Assembly (NCBI RefSeq): GCF_040373385.1 | Contig: NZ_JBDXXH010000002.1 | Location: forward strand, 310,001-374,000 | Direction of reading: 5' to 3' | From: Nitratidesulfovibrio sp. | GTDB lineage: Bacteria; Desulfobacterota; Desulfovibrionia; Desulfovibrionales; Desulfovibrionaceae | Length of the DNA: 64,000 nucleotides | Part shown: positions 31,431-40,912 of the stretch, piece by piece | Position numbering within the stretch: position 1 is the stretch's first letter | Layout: each line of letters opens with the position of its first letter | The notes under the pieces: model-generated | Told to the model about the DNA's origin: nothing | The model's database searches: none | Seen by the model: only the letters and a program-made list of their open reading frames with translations | Made by a program: the position numbers and the translations under genes

Positions 31431-32057
31431 CTACCCCCTTCGCATGTATTCGGCCCCGCGCAGGAGGCCGGTGAGGATCTTGTCGTAATCCTGGCAACGA
31501 CAGAGGTTGCCTGAAACGCCGTGGGCCAGCTGTTGCCGGGTGGGGTCGGGGTTGGTCTTCAGGTAGCCGAGGGCGGTCATGAGAAAGCCCGGCGCGCAGT
31601 AGCCGCACTGAAAGCCCTGTTCGTCCAGGACGCCCTGCTGGAGCGGATGCAACTCACCGCCGGGGCTGGCGAGGCCCTCCACCGTGAGAATGGCCTTGCC
31701 CAGGACGCTGTGGGTGAGGGTGGAGCAGGAATAGACCGGTACATCGTCCACCAGCACGGTACAGGCCCCGCATTCGGCCCTGTCGCAGCCGACCTTGACC
31801 CCGGTCAGTCCCAGCTTGCCGCGCAGGGTCTGGGCCAGGGTTTCGTTGGGCAGCACGTCCACGCGGCGCCGCATTCCGTTGACGGTCAGCGTGACCAGCC
31901 GTTCCACCGTGCCCGGGGCGGTTCGTGCCGCCGCGCCGCCGCGCGCGGGAAGCAGCGGCACGGAAAAGGAAACCACGCCGGTGGCTATGACGCTTCTGAT
32001 GAACTGCCGCCTGGTCATGCCCGCCGGGCGCGACATGACCGCATCATGATCGCACAT
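31431..32057 (-). CDS. Molybdenum hydroxylase [2Fe-2S] subunit with Tat signal
   Basis: 208 aa from 32057, with CGGAG 5 nt upstream. The Tat signal MTRRQFIRSVIATGVVSFSV directs folded export. The N-terminal plant-type [2Fe-2S] cluster is CDRAECGACTVLVDD with Cys further on in YSCSTL, and the second, family-specific cluster is CGYCAPGFLM...NLCRCQDY. It is the first gene of the operon. A Tat-bearing small subunit implies that the whole heterotrimer works in the periplasm, which is less common than the cytoplasmic location of xanthine dehydrogenases. Confidence 0.93.
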   Translation of the reverse strand: MCDHDAVMSRPAGMTRRQFIRSVIATGVVSFSVPLLPARGGAAARTAPGTVERLVTLTVNGMRRRVDVLPNETLAQTLRGKLGLTGVKVGCDRAECGACTVLVDDVPVYSCSTLTHSVLGKAILTVEGLASPGGELHPLQQGVLDEQGFQCGYCAPGFLMTALGYLKTNPDPTRQQLAHGVSGNLCRCQDYDKILTGLLRGAEYMRRG

Positions 32058-32446
32058 CGCAACTCCGTATGGTGTCCCGGCGGAGCCGGACAGTTGTAGG
32101 GCCGCGGTGCGCCGGTGGGGCTGGCGCAAGGCCTGCGGGCCGCCATCAGGCGGTGGCCGGAATGTCCGCCGCCCGTGCCTGCAGGTTCTCCCGGCCATGG
32201 CGGGGGGAGACGGCACCTGATTCTGCCATCCTTTTTCGCCTATTCGTGACTGCATGTCTTTGCATTTTTCTGGCGAAACGTTGCCTAATTCTCTTTGGGG
32301 CGTCTTGCTGGCCCGAGGGGCATGGCACCGGTGAGCCAGCCGGGCCATGCGGCAGACGAAGGAATGGCAGGCATGCGCACGGGCGCATGCCTGCCGGAAG
32401 CGTTGACGGGGGGGTGAGCAGGTAGTGTCGGCGCGTATGCCGCTGC
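32058..32446. other. 389-bp intergenic region
   Basis: No gene. It contains the promoter region of the hydroxylase operon (AT-rich patch near 32240-32300) and a strong hairpin at 32366-32395 past the end of the EIIC-EAL gene. Confidence 0.5.
32366..32395 (-). terminator. 13-bp perfect hairpin after the EIIC-EAL gene
   Basis: GGCAGGCATGCGC (32366-32378) and GCGCATGCCTGCC (32383-32395) with a 4-nt loop, 52 nt past the stop of the EIIC-EAL gene on the minus strand. No clear T-tract. Confidence 0.55.
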
Positions 32447-34717
32447 CTACGGAGCGGTGAAAAGAGTGCGGCCTGCGCCGTTGCCCCATCCGGCCACCAC
32501 CGCCAGGCATTGGGCGGCGTCGACCGGACGGCTGAACAGGTAGCCCTGGAAGACCTGGCACCCCAGTTCCACGAAGCGCACGAACTGCTCGTGCCGTTCC
32601 ACCCCTTCCACCACGGTGGTGATGTCCAGGCTGCGGGCCAGGTCCACGATGCTGCGCACGATGTGTTCGTTGATGTCGCCGTGGCTGGCCTCGGTCAGCG
32701 AACGGTCGATCTTCACCGTGTCCACCGGAAACTCGCGCAGGTAGCGCAGCGAGGCATGGCCCATGCCGAAGTCGTCGATGGCCACGCGCACGCCCGCCGC
32801 GCGCAGGCGGTGCAACGCTTCGATGGTGCGCGCGTCCGGCAGCAGCACGGTGGATTCGGTCAGCTCCAGTTCCAGCAGGTGCGGGGCAAGGCCGGTGCGC
32901 GCCAGCACGGCCAGCACGTCACGGTCGAAGCGCGGGTTCTGCAACTGGCGCGGGGCCACGTTGACCGACATGACGAAGCCGTCGGGCACCAGCCCTGTCC
33001 ACGCCACGCGCCGGGCACAGGCGCGATGCAGCACGAACATGCCCAGCCGGTCGATGATGCCGATGTCTTCGGCCAGGGCCACGGTGATGGGCGGCGCAAT
33101 GCGCCCGTAGGCCGGATGGCGCCAGCGCAGCAGCGCCTCGGCCCCGTGCGGGTGCCCATCCACCCCTGTCTGGGGCTGGTATTCCATGAACAGTTCGCCC
33201 TCGCGGGCAAGGGCGGCGGCCAGATCGTTGGCCAGCGAGGCGGCCAGACGGCCCTGTTCGCCCGGCTGGTCGATGCACTTGCGCCCGCCCGGTCCCACCT
33301 CGTTGCCGTTGGCGGTGCGCAGCAGCGCGGCCAGGATGTGCCTGCCGTGCCGTTCGCGCAAGGCGTCGGATGCCCGCACGAAAGGCAGGTACAGGGCCAT
33401 GCCGAGGCCCAGGTTGAACGCCTGCATCAGCGAACCGGCCACGGAGCCCGTGGCCGCATAGCCGTTGAGCAGGGGCGGGGTGGTCCAGACCACGTCGGCC
33501 ACGGTGTATGGCACAAGATGCAGCAGGGTGGCGGCATGCGCGGCGACGGTCTGTGCCAGCGGCACCAGCAGGAAGGGTATCAGGTACACCGGGTTCATGA
33601 CCATGGGCAGGCCGAACAGCAGCGGTTCGTTGACGTTGCACAGCGCGGGCAGCAGGGACACCAGGGCCAGCCTGCGGGTGCCGCTGTCGCGGCTGGCGTA
33701 CAGGATGGCGGCGATGAGGCACAGCGTGCTGCCGGAGCCGCCCATGCGGGTGAACACGTCGAAGAAGGTCTTGGTCAGCACGAACGGCGGCGCCTGGCCT
33801 GCCGCCAATGCTGCGGCGTTGGCCACACCGGCGGGGGCGAAGATGGCGTCCTCTATGGGAAACAGCAGGTTGGGGCCGTGCGCCCCGAAGAACCACAGCA
33901 CCTGCGACAGGCTCGTGTACAGCAGGCCGAGGCCCAGGGTGTTGCCCCCCTCGATGAAGGGCTGGCTCATGGCGGTGCGCAAGGCGCCGTGCAGGTCGGT
34001 GATGCCGGTATCCACCAGGCCCACGCGCAACAGGCTGAAGATGACGATGGTCAGCATGCCTGCGGGCATGACGGTCAGGATGTCGCGCACCACCGGGTCG
34101 TGCCCCACGGCCTCCAGCGGCAGTTGCAGGCGTTTCACGTCCGACAGGCGCAGGAACAGCCCCGACCCGCTCACGGAAACGAGGAACGCCAGCAGCAGGC
34201 CCCGGTCCATGGAGAACATGTCGCGCCAGGGCATGTCGCTGGCCGGGTTGGTGACCACGAAAAAACAGGCCACCACGACGATGGCGGACATGACCGGGCT
34301 GACGAACTGCCCGCCGCGCCGCTGGTTGTATACCATGGCCATGGTGCCGCTGAAGGCGCACAGCACGGCCAGCGCGGCGATGCCGAAGGTGCCGGAAATC
34401 AGGGCGTCGCCCATGGTGATCCACGCCGTGCCGAACAGCGCGTCCAGCGCCCGGCGCAGCATGGGGAAGGGCGTGTGCCGCACCATCAGCGCGAAGGCGC
34501 CCACCGTGACCAGCGGCAGCACCAGGGCCAGTGCGCGCTGCACCGCGATGATTACGGGCTGGTCGGCCACGCGCTCGGTGACGTCGGTAAAGACCACCGC
34601 CAGTGGCCGCCACCACGGGGCAACACGGCGGGCCGCGTTGTGGGCGGCCACGTCACCCGTGGTCCGTTCCCCGCCCGTGGACGGCGGAACGGTTTCTTCG
34701 GCGGTGCCCGCCTTCAT
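32447..34717 (-). CDS. PTS EIIC (cellobiose/lactose type) fused to an EAL phosphodiesterase
   Basis: 756 aa. Residues ~40-440 form a multi-helix permease with the marks of the Lac/Cel EIIC family: LWFFGAHGPNLLFP, and LCNVNEPLLFGLPMVMNPVY, equivalent to the GIHG and NINEPIIFG substrate-site motifs. Residues ~500-745 are an EAL domain with AEALLRWRHP, SVNVAPRQL, LELTESTVL, AIDDFGMGHASLRYL, DTVKIDRS, VVEGVER and FQGYLFSRP, so all metal and catalytic residues appear kept. No EIIA or EIIB is nearby. It would hydrolyse c-di-GMP in the cytosol, perhaps in response to a sugar at the membrane part; that coupling is an inference. Confidence 0.88.
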   Translation of the reverse strand: MKAGTAEETVPPSTGGERTTGDVAAHNAARRVAPWWRPLAVVFTDVTERVADQPVIIAVQRALALVLPLVTVGAFALMVRHTPFPMLRRALDALFGTAWITMGDALISGTFGIAALAVLCAFSGTMAMVYNQRRGGQFVSPVMSAIVVVACFFVVTNPASDMPWRDMFSMDRGLLLAFLVSVSGSGLFLRLSDVKRLQLPLEAVGHDPVVRDILTVMPAGMLTIVIFSLLRVGLVDTGITDLHGALRTAMSQPFIEGGNTLGLGLLYTSLSQVLWFFGAHGPNLLFPIEDAIFAPAGVANAAALAAGQAPPFVLTKTFFDVFTRMGGSGSTLCLIAAILYASRDSGTRRLALVSLLPALCNVNEPLLFGLPMVMNPVYLIPFLLVPLAQTVAAHAATLLHLVPYTVADVVWTTPPLLNGYAATGSVAGSLMQAFNLGLGMALYLPFVRASDALRERHGRHILAALLRTANGNEVGPGGRKCIDQPGEQGRLAASLANDLAAALAREGELFMEYQPQTGVDGHPHGAEALLRWRHPAYGRIAPPITVALAEDIGIIDRLGMFVLHRACARRVAWTGLVPDGFVMSVNVAPRQLQNPRFDRDVLAVLARTGLAPHLLELELTESTVLLPDARTIEALHRLRAAGVRVAIDDFGMGHASLRYLREFPVDTVKIDRSLTEASHGDINEHIVRSIVDLARSLDITTVVEGVERHEQFVRFVELGCQVFQGYLFSRPVDAAQCLAVVAGWGNGAGRTLFTAP

Positions 34718-34747
34718 GCGGTCTCCTGGGGGATGCGGCGGACCGCG

Positions 34748-35716
34748 TTACGCCTTGGGCGCATTCACCACGTTGGCGGGCGAACCGGCCAGGAAGGCGC
34801 GGATGTTGTCCGCCGTGATGCGCATCATGGTCTGGCGCGCGGTCAGGGTGGCCCAGGCAAGGTGCGGGGTGATCAGGCAGTTCTTGGCCGTCAGCAGTGG
34901 GTTGTCCGGCCGGATGGGTTCCACCGCCACCACATCCACGCCAAGGCCGCCCAGATGGTTGTCGTTGAGGGCGGCGGCCACGGCGGCCTCGTCCAGCAGG
35001 GGACCGCGCGCGGTGTTGATGAGGATGGCGCCCTGCTTCATGGAAGCCAGGCGCACCCGGTTGACCATGCCGCGCGTGGCGTCGGTGAGCGGGCAGTGCA
35101 GGGTGACCACGTCGGACCGGGCGAACAGCTCGTCAAGGGAGACGTAGGCGAACGGCTCGTACCCCGGCATGGTGCGGGTGTTCGGCGAATAGGCCAGCAC
35201 CTTCATGCCGAAGGCGTTGGCGATTTGCCCCACGCGCTTGCCCATGTTGCCGAAGCCCACGATGCCCATGGTCTTGCCGGTCAGTTCTATCTGGGTGGTT
35301 TCCCAGAAGCACCAGTCCTTGTTGGCGCTCCAGTTGCCCACCTTCACGCTGGCGTCGTGCCGGGCAATGCGGCGGCACAGTTCCAGCAGAAAGGCGAAGA
35401 CGTGCTGGGCCACGGCCTCGGTGCCGTAGCCGGGCACGTTGCACACCGGGATGGAGCGCGCGGCCGCCGCGCGGATGTCCACCACATCGTACCCCGTGGC
35501 CAGCACGCCGATGTAGGCAAGGTCGGGCAGCGCGGCGATGGTGTCGGCATCCAGCGGGGTCTTGTTGGTCAGCACCATGTGGGCGCCCGCGGCACGTTCG
35601 CGGATGGCCTCTCGCGGGGTGCGATCGTGCACGGTCAGTTCGCCAAGCGCGGCAACGGCATCCCACGGGTTGTCACCGGGGTTCAGGGTGTAGCCGTCCA
35701 GTACGACGATACGCAT
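34748..35716 (-). CDS. D-2-hydroxyacid dehydrogenase (glycerate dehydrogenase-like)
   Basis: 322 aa from 35716 (CGGAG upstream). NAD-binding GFGNMGKRV (GxGxxG), substrate-binding Arg in INTARGPLLDE, catalytic Glu in VVAVEPIRPDNPLL, and His in NCLITPHLAWAT are all present. The family includes hydroxypyruvate/glycerate and lactate dehydrogenases; the YGTEAVAQHVFAFLLELCRR segment is typical of glycerate dehydrogenases (HprA). Cytoplasmic, same strand as the EIIC-EAL gene 30 nt downstream. Confidence 0.88.
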   Translation of the reverse strand: MRIVVLDGYTLNPGDNPWDAVAALGELTVHDRTPREAIRERAAGAHMVLTNKTPLDADTIAALPDLAYIGVLATGYDVVDIRAAAARSIPVCNVPGYGTEAVAQHVFAFLLELCRRIARHDASVKVGNWSANKDWCFWETTQIELTGKTMGIVGFGNMGKRVGQIANAFGMKVLAYSPNTRTMPGYEPFAYVSLDELFARSDVVTLHCPLTDATRGMVNRVRLASMKQGAILINTARGPLLDEAAVAAALNDNHLGGLGVDVVAVEPIRPDNPLLTAKNCLITPHLAWATLTARQTMMRITADNIRAFLAGSPANVVNAPKA

Positions 35717-35865
35717 GGCAGTACTCCGAAAAGGTTTTTCTGTTGCCACGGGGCGTTGTGTCCAGTAAACCGAAACGTAACCTTCGGAATTCTACGTGAG
35801 TCCGCAGCCGGGGTAAAGCCCGGCGCCGCATCCGGGGGCACCAGCCGCATACGGGACCGGGGACC

Positions 35866-37614
35866 ATGTGCAAGGCGCAAGCCGGGATGACCTATCAGCA
35901 GTTCTGTGTGGCCGTGGTCTGCACGGTTCTTCTGCTGTTGTCCCCGTGGGCGATGCCGGGAGGGCGGGCGGCGCAGGACGCTGTCGGCAGCGGCCCGGCC
36001 TGTAACACACCGGGCGGCACAACGGGCAGTACATCCGGCATCCCGTTCGGTGATCCCGCAGCTTCCCCGGTATCCCCCGGCACCACGCATGCCACGGCAG
36101 CCGCCAACGCAGCCACCATTTCCGCCACCTCCGGCGGTTCTTTCCACATTGACGCAACCCGAACGCCGGGGTTTCCCACCGGGCTCCTGTGGGCCCAGGA
36201 TTCCCGAATCGCCGGGGCGCCCGCCCCCGATGCGGCACCCCCGGTCCCTGGGGAGGCGTCCGTTGCATTCTCCCGTTCCGGTCAGGCCGGTTTGGCAGAG
36301 GACGAACTGGCCCCCGGCGAGCCGGTGCGCCTTGGCATGTCCGCCCCCTTCAGCGGGCCTGGCGCTTCGCTGGGACGCGAATTTCATCGCGGCGCGGCCA
36401 GTTGCCTGGCGCGGGTCAATGCAGCGGGGGGGGTACACGGCAGGCGGGTGGAAATCGTGGCCATGGACGATGGCTACGACCCCGAGCGCACCGTGTGGAA
36501 CGTCATCCGACTCATCGAGGAAAAACGGGTTTTCGCGCTGTTCGGCCTGGTGGGCACGCCCACGGTCACGCGGGTGCTGCCGCTGCTGGGCGGCCATCCC
36601 GACCGCACGGTGCCGCTGCTGTTTCCCTTCACCGGGGCGCGCCCCCTGTCCCTGCCGCGCCACGAGGGGCTGGTGTTTCGCCTGCGCGCCTCGTACGAGA
36701 CAGAGTTTTTCGAACTGGTGGAACGCTTGCACGGGGCGGGGTGCACCCGCGTCGCCGTGTTCTACCAGGCCGATGCCTATGGCCGCGAAGGCTGGGCCGA
36801 CCTGCGCGATGCCCTGGCCCGCCGCCGCCTGTCCCTGGCCTCGGAGGCGTCCTACCCGCGCGGTGCGGGAAGCGACGCCAACTTCACCGAACAGGCGGGC
36901 CTGATCCTGCAAGGCATGCCCGACGCCGTGGTCTGCGTGGGTACCGATGCCGCGTGCGCGGCTTTCATCCGCGACCTGCGCGACCTTCTGGCCGCGCAGG
37001 GTGCGGATCAACTGGCCGGTCAGCCGTCTGGCCACCCCGCCGGGCAACAGCCTTCCCCCCAATCCACCCCCAAACCACCCCGGACGGGCAGGCCCGTCAT
37101 CCCCGTGGCCATGCCGTCGTTCGTGGACAGCGACCACCTGGTGGAATTGCTGGGTGAGATGGGGCGCACCGCGCGGCGCGACTACACGCGCGACCTCGTG
37201 CTGGCGGAGGTGGTGCCCCCGTGGACCGGCAACCTGCCCGCAGCCATCGACTACCGCCGTGATTTCGAGGAGATGGCGGATGCCATCGATGTGCCGACCG
37301 TGCCCGGTGACGATGTGGTTCCGCCGTCCGTACCAGGCGAGGGGCAGGCGGGGCCTTCCCACAGCCCCGGCGAGGTGAGCTTCGAGGGGTATCTGGCCGC
37401 GCGGCTGCTGGTGCGGGCGCTGGAACGCATGGGGCCGCATCCGTCGCCCGCCGGGCTGCGCATGGCCCTGGCCGGGCTTGACGGGTACGACCTGGGCGTT
37501 GGCAAGCCGTATCGGTACACCCCCACGGAACAGGGGTTGGGGCTGGTGCGCTTCTCCACCCTGCGCGGCGGCGTGCCGGTGGACCTGCGCGATTTTTCGG
37601 AGTGGCGGCGGTGA
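35866..37614 (+). CDS. Leu-type periplasmic substrate-binding protein, sensor-like
   Basis: 582 aa from ATG 35866 (ATG 35887 is an alternative). A signal peptide (CVAVVCTVLLLLSPWA) precedes a ~110-residue Ala/Pro/Thr-rich linker, then a Peripla_BP_6 (LivJ-like) fold: VRLGMSAPFSGPGASLGREF, GGVHGRRVEIVAMDDGYDPE, VIRLIEEKRVFALFG, TRVAVFYQADAYGREGW. The binding protein is longer than usual because of linker inserts around 385-405. No ABC permease or ATPase genes accompany it. Its stop overlaps the start of a GGDEF-EAL gene by 4 nt, so it probably reports ligand to that membrane protein. Confidence 0.85.
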   Translation: MCKAQAGMTYQQFCVAVVCTVLLLLSPWAMPGGRAAQDAVGSGPACNTPGGTTGSTSGIPFGDPAASPVSPGTTHATAAANAATISATSGGSFHIDATRTPGFPTGLLWAQDSRIAGAPAPDAAPPVPGEASVAFSRSGQAGLAEDELAPGEPVRLGMSAPFSGPGASLGREFHRGAASCLARVNAAGGVHGRRVEIVAMDDGYDPERTVWNVIRLIEEKRVFALFGLVGTPTVTRVLPLLGGHPDRTVPLLFPFTGARPLSLPRHEGLVFRLRASYETEFFELVERLHGAGCTRVAVFYQADAYGREGWADLRDALARRRLSLASEASYPRGAGSDANFTEQAGLILQGMPDAVVCVGTDAACAAFIRDLRDLLAAQGADQLAGQPSGHPAGQQPSPQSTPKPPRTGRPVIPVAMPSFVDSDHLVELLGEMGRTARRDYTRDLVLAEVVPPWTGNLPAAIDYRRDFEEMADAIDVPTVPGDDVVPPSVPGEGQAGPSHSPGEVSFEGYLAARLLVRALERMGPHPSPAGLRMALAGLDGYDLGVGKPYRYTPTEQGLGLVRFSTLRGGVPVDLRDFSEWRR

Positions 37615-40600
37615 GGCGCTCGCGCCTGTTCGGGCGCACCCTGCGGGGGCTCATCGTGCTGTTCGGGGTGTATGCCGCCGTCACGTCCATATACTCCGGC
37701 TGGACCCTGCACACCCTGCTGACCCGCGAATACGAAAGCAAGGCGCTGGCCATCGCCCGCGCCATTGCCGGGGCGGACCTGGAAAGCCTGATCGGGCGCG
37801 ACGTGACCACCGTGCAGTCGCGCATCGACCAGTTCCTGGGCATCGACGGGGTGTCCTACGTGCTGGTGGTGGATGGTCGGGGCGAAACCGTGGCCCACAC
37901 CTTCGTGCCCGTGGTGCCGGAACCGGTACGCGAACTGGTGGCCTCGCTGGCAGGCGCGCGCATGAACGAGGTCACCGTGCTGCGCGACCGGCTGTATCTG
38001 GAAGGACTTGCGGGTGCCGATGGGCATGGGGGCGGGCGCGAGGTGATGCACGTGACCATGCCGGTCTTTTCCGGCGTGGGCGGCTTCGTGCACATCGGCA
38101 TGGACCGGGGGCGCATCAGCGACTACATCGACGGCGCCATCCTGCGCCAGCAGGGGTTGGGGCTGGCCTTTTTCGCCGCGTGCGCCGTGGGGGCATGGGT
38201 GCTGCTGCATTCCATCTCGCGGCCGCTCATGCGCCTGACCGATCAGGCCCGCCGGGTGGCCGCGCATGATTTTTCGGCTTCGCCCGACCTGCCCGCCATG
38301 AAGGCAGACGACGAGATCGGCGATCTTTCCCGCGCCATGCACACCATGTCCGGCGACTTGGCCGGGCTGGTGGAGGGGCTGGAGGATTCGGTGCGCCAGG
38401 CCACGGCGGAACTGGGCGGCGCGCTGGAACAGCTTTCCACCATCGTGGCGGGCATGGCCGACGGCCTGCTGGTTACCGACCCGCAGGGCAGGGTGCTGCG
38501 CAGCAACGCGGCCCTGTGCGAGATGTTCGGCCTGGATGCCGACCCGGACGGCAGGCCGGTACGCGAGGTGTTCGGCTTCGTGGCGCCCGACATGCCGGTG
38601 CCGCCAGTGCCAGGGGACGGCATCCACGAATTCGCCTTCGAGACGGAAGACGGCGAGGACATCGTGCCCGAGGCCGTGGTGCAGGACAACGCGGCGCTGC
38701 TGGCCTTCCTGGACGGGGCCGACGTGCCCGGACAGCCCATGCCCGGCGTGTCCTGCACGCTGCCCGGCCCGTCAGCGGGATACGCCAGCGGTGCAGGCAT
38801 GTCATCCCCATCCGGCACGGGCATGGCCCTGCGCTCGGGCGAGGTGGCCGCCGTGCGGCGCGACGGCACCCCCTGCTGGGTGGAACTTTCGCTGGTGCGG
38901 CGGCAGGTGATGGGCACCACCTACGGCATCTGCCTGGTGCGCGACGTGACCGAGCGCCGCCGCGCGCAGGACGCCCTGCACCGCGCCCACGGCATGCTGG
39001 AACGCAAGGTGCGCGAGCGTACCCGCGAACTGAGCCGGGCCAACGCCCAGCTGATGCTGGAAAACGCCGAGCGCCGCACCGTGGAGCAGGCCCTGCGCCG
39101 GGCGGAGGCGCGCTTCCGGGGCATTTTCGAGCATGCCCTGGAAGGCATCTTCCAGAGTACGCCCGAAGGACGTTTCCTGAGCGTCAATCCGGCCATGGCC
39201 CGCATCCTGGGGTACGACGGGATACAGGATATGCTGGAGGGCGTGGAATCCATCGGTGACGGGGTGTACGTGGACCCGGCCCGGCGCGACGAATTCGTGG
39301 CCCGCATGGAGGAACACGGACAGGTCAACGCCTTCGAGTTCCGGGGGCGGCGCAAGGGGGGCGAACTCATCTGGCTGTCGGTCAATGCCCGGCGGGTGCC
39401 GGGGGCCGATGGGGCCACCATGTACTACGAAGGCTTTCTCGAAGACGTCACCATGGGCCACGAAAGCCGCGAACGGCTGGAGCACCAGGCCTTCCACGAC
39501 CCGCTCACCGGGCTGCCCAACCGCGTGCTGTTCCACGACCGGCTGCAAATGGCCCTCAAGCGTGCGGCGCGCCGCCGCAACTACACCTTCGCCATGCTGT
39601 ACCTGGACCTTGACCGGTTCAAGGTCATCAACGACAGCCTGGGCCACGACGTGGGCGACGCGCTGCTGAAGGTGGTGGCCCAGAAACTGCGCGAATGCGT
39701 GCGCGACGTGGATACCGTGGCCCGCTTCGGCGGTGACGAGTTCGGCGTGCTGCTGGAGGAAACCCCCACCCGGGGCACGGCGGTGCGTGTGGCCCGGCGC
39801 ATCCGGGCGCATCTGGCGGAACCGGTGCGCATCGGCCCGCACGAGGTGTTCACCACGGCCAGCATCGGCATCGTGCTGCGCACCGACCAGTACACCACGC
39901 CGGAAGAACTGGTGCGCGACGCGGACACCGCCATGTACCGCGCCAAGGAGCAGGGCCAGTCGCGCTTCAAGGTGTTCAACAAGCGCATGCGCGAAGAGGC
40001 GCTACGTCTGCTGACCATAGAAACCGATCTGCGCCGCGCCGTGGAACGGCAGGAAATGCGCCTGCACTACCAGCCCGTGGTGGCGCTGGAAGACGGCGCC
40101 CTGCACGGGGTGGAAGCGCTGCTGCGCTGGACGCGCACCGAAGGGGGTGACATTTCGCCCTCCGAGTTCGTGCCCGTGGCCGAGGACACCGGGCTCATCA
40201 CCTCCATCGGGGCCTTCGCGCTGGAAGAGGTGTGCCTGCAACTGCGCCGCTGGAACGATGCGGGCCTGCCGCCGCCGGGCGTGGTGCACGTGAACATTTC
40301 CGGTCGTCAGTTCATGCAGCCGGGCCTGCCCCACGCCGTGGAAATGCTGCTGGATCGCACCGGTACCGACCCGCGCGCGCTGCGCTTCGAGGTGACCGAA
40401 AGCGTGCTGATGCGCCACGGCAGCCAGGCCATCACGGTCATGGCCCAACTGCGCGACCTCGGCATCCGGCTGTGCCTGGACGACTTCGGCACCGGGTACT
40501 CCTCGCTGGGCTACCTGAAGCGGCTGCCGGTGGATTCCATCAAGATCGACCGCAGCTTCGTGTCCGGTCTGGAACATGACCGCGACGGCCAGGCCATCGT

Positions 40601-40820
40601 GCGGTCCATCGTCTCGCTGGGGCTGCACCTGGGGCTGGAGATCGTGGCCGAAGGGGTGGAAACGCCCACCCAGGCGGACATCCTGGCCTCGCTGGGGTGC
40701 CGGTACGCCCAGGGCTTTCTGTACGCGCCGCCGGTTTCGGCGGGCGATCTGGCCGCCATGCTGGGCGCGGCACCGTTTCCACCCGCCGGGGGTGGTGTTT
40801 TCGCGGGTGGTTCGGTATAG
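37611..40820 (+). CDS. Membrane GGDEF-EAL protein with HAMP and PAS domains
   Basis: 1069 aa from GTG 37611, chosen because GTGA overlaps the previous stop and CGGAG lies 8 nt upstream. A first helix (LFGRTLRGLIVLFGVYAAV), a periplasmic domain of ~130 residues, a second helix (GLAFFAACAVGAWVLLHSI), a HAMP-like region, two PAS-like regions (~275-450 and ~495-620), GGDEF (RFGGDEFGVLL, intact) and EAL (GVEALLRWTR, HVNISGRQF, EVTESVLM, LDDFGTGYSS, IKIDRSF, EGVET). Both c-di-GMP synthesis and hydrolysis sites look complete. Likely paired with the periplasmic binding protein. Confidence 0.92.
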   Translation: MRRSRLFGRTLRGLIVLFGVYAAVTSIYSGWTLHTLLTREYESKALAIARAIAGADLESLIGRDVTTVQSRIDQFLGIDGVSYVLVVDGRGETVAHTFVPVVPEPVRELVASLAGARMNEVTVLRDRLYLEGLAGADGHGGGREVMHVTMPVFSGVGGFVHIGMDRGRISDYIDGAILRQQGLGLAFFAACAVGAWVLLHSISRPLMRLTDQARRVAAHDFSASPDLPAMKADDEIGDLSRAMHTMSGDLAGLVEGLEDSVRQATAELGGALEQLSTIVAGMADGLLVTDPQGRVLRSNAALCEMFGLDADPDGRPVREVFGFVAPDMPVPPVPGDGIHEFAFETEDGEDIVPEAVVQDNAALLAFLDGADVPGQPMPGVSCTLPGPSAGYASGAGMSSPSGTGMALRSGEVAAVRRDGTPCWVELSLVRRQVMGTTYGICLVRDVTERRRAQDALHRAHGMLERKVRERTRELSRANAQLMLENAERRTVEQALRRAEARFRGIFEHALEGIFQSTPEGRFLSVNPAMARILGYDGIQDMLEGVESIGDGVYVDPARRDEFVARMEEHGQVNAFEFRGRRKGGELIWLSVNARRVPGADGATMYYEGFLEDVTMGHESRERLEHQAFHDPLTGLPNRVLFHDRLQMALKRAARRRNYTFAMLYLDLDRFKVINDSLGHDVGDALLKVVAQKLRECVRDVDTVARFGGDEFGVLLEETPTRGTAVRVARRIRAHLAEPVRIGPHEVFTTASIGIVLRTDQYTTPEELVRDADTAMYRAKEQGQSRFKVFNKRMREEALRLLTIETDLRRAVERQEMRLHYQPVVALEDGALHGVEALLRWTRTEGGDISPSEFVPVAEDTGLITSIGAFALEEVCLQLRRWNDAGLPPPGVVHVNISGRQFMQPGLPHAVEMLLDRTGTDPRALRFEVTESVLMRHGSQAITVMAQLRDLGIRLCLDDFGTGYSSLGYLKRLPVDSIKIDRSFVSGLEHDRDGQAIVRSIVSLGLHLGLEIVAEGVETPTQADILASLGCRYAQGFLYAPPVSAGDLAAMLGAAPFPPAGGGVFAGGSV

Positions 40821-40912
40821 CATGACACGCCGCACTTGCCCGCGCCGCCCGTTTGGGGTGGCGGGGCGCGTGTCACGTCGTGCGTGCTTCACTTCGTCGA
40901 ACCGGAACCCTC

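Noticed and set aside
27811..31488. Very long plus-strand open frame (over 1200 codons) opposite the hydroxylase operon
   Set aside because: High-GC antisense frame without recognisable motifs; the minus-strand genes have clear conserved families and ribosome sites.
32510..35890. Long plus-strand open frame (over 1100 codons) opposite the EIIC-EAL and dehydrogenase genes
   Set aside because: Antisense frame rich in His/Gln/Gly typical of GC-biased shadow frames; no motif.
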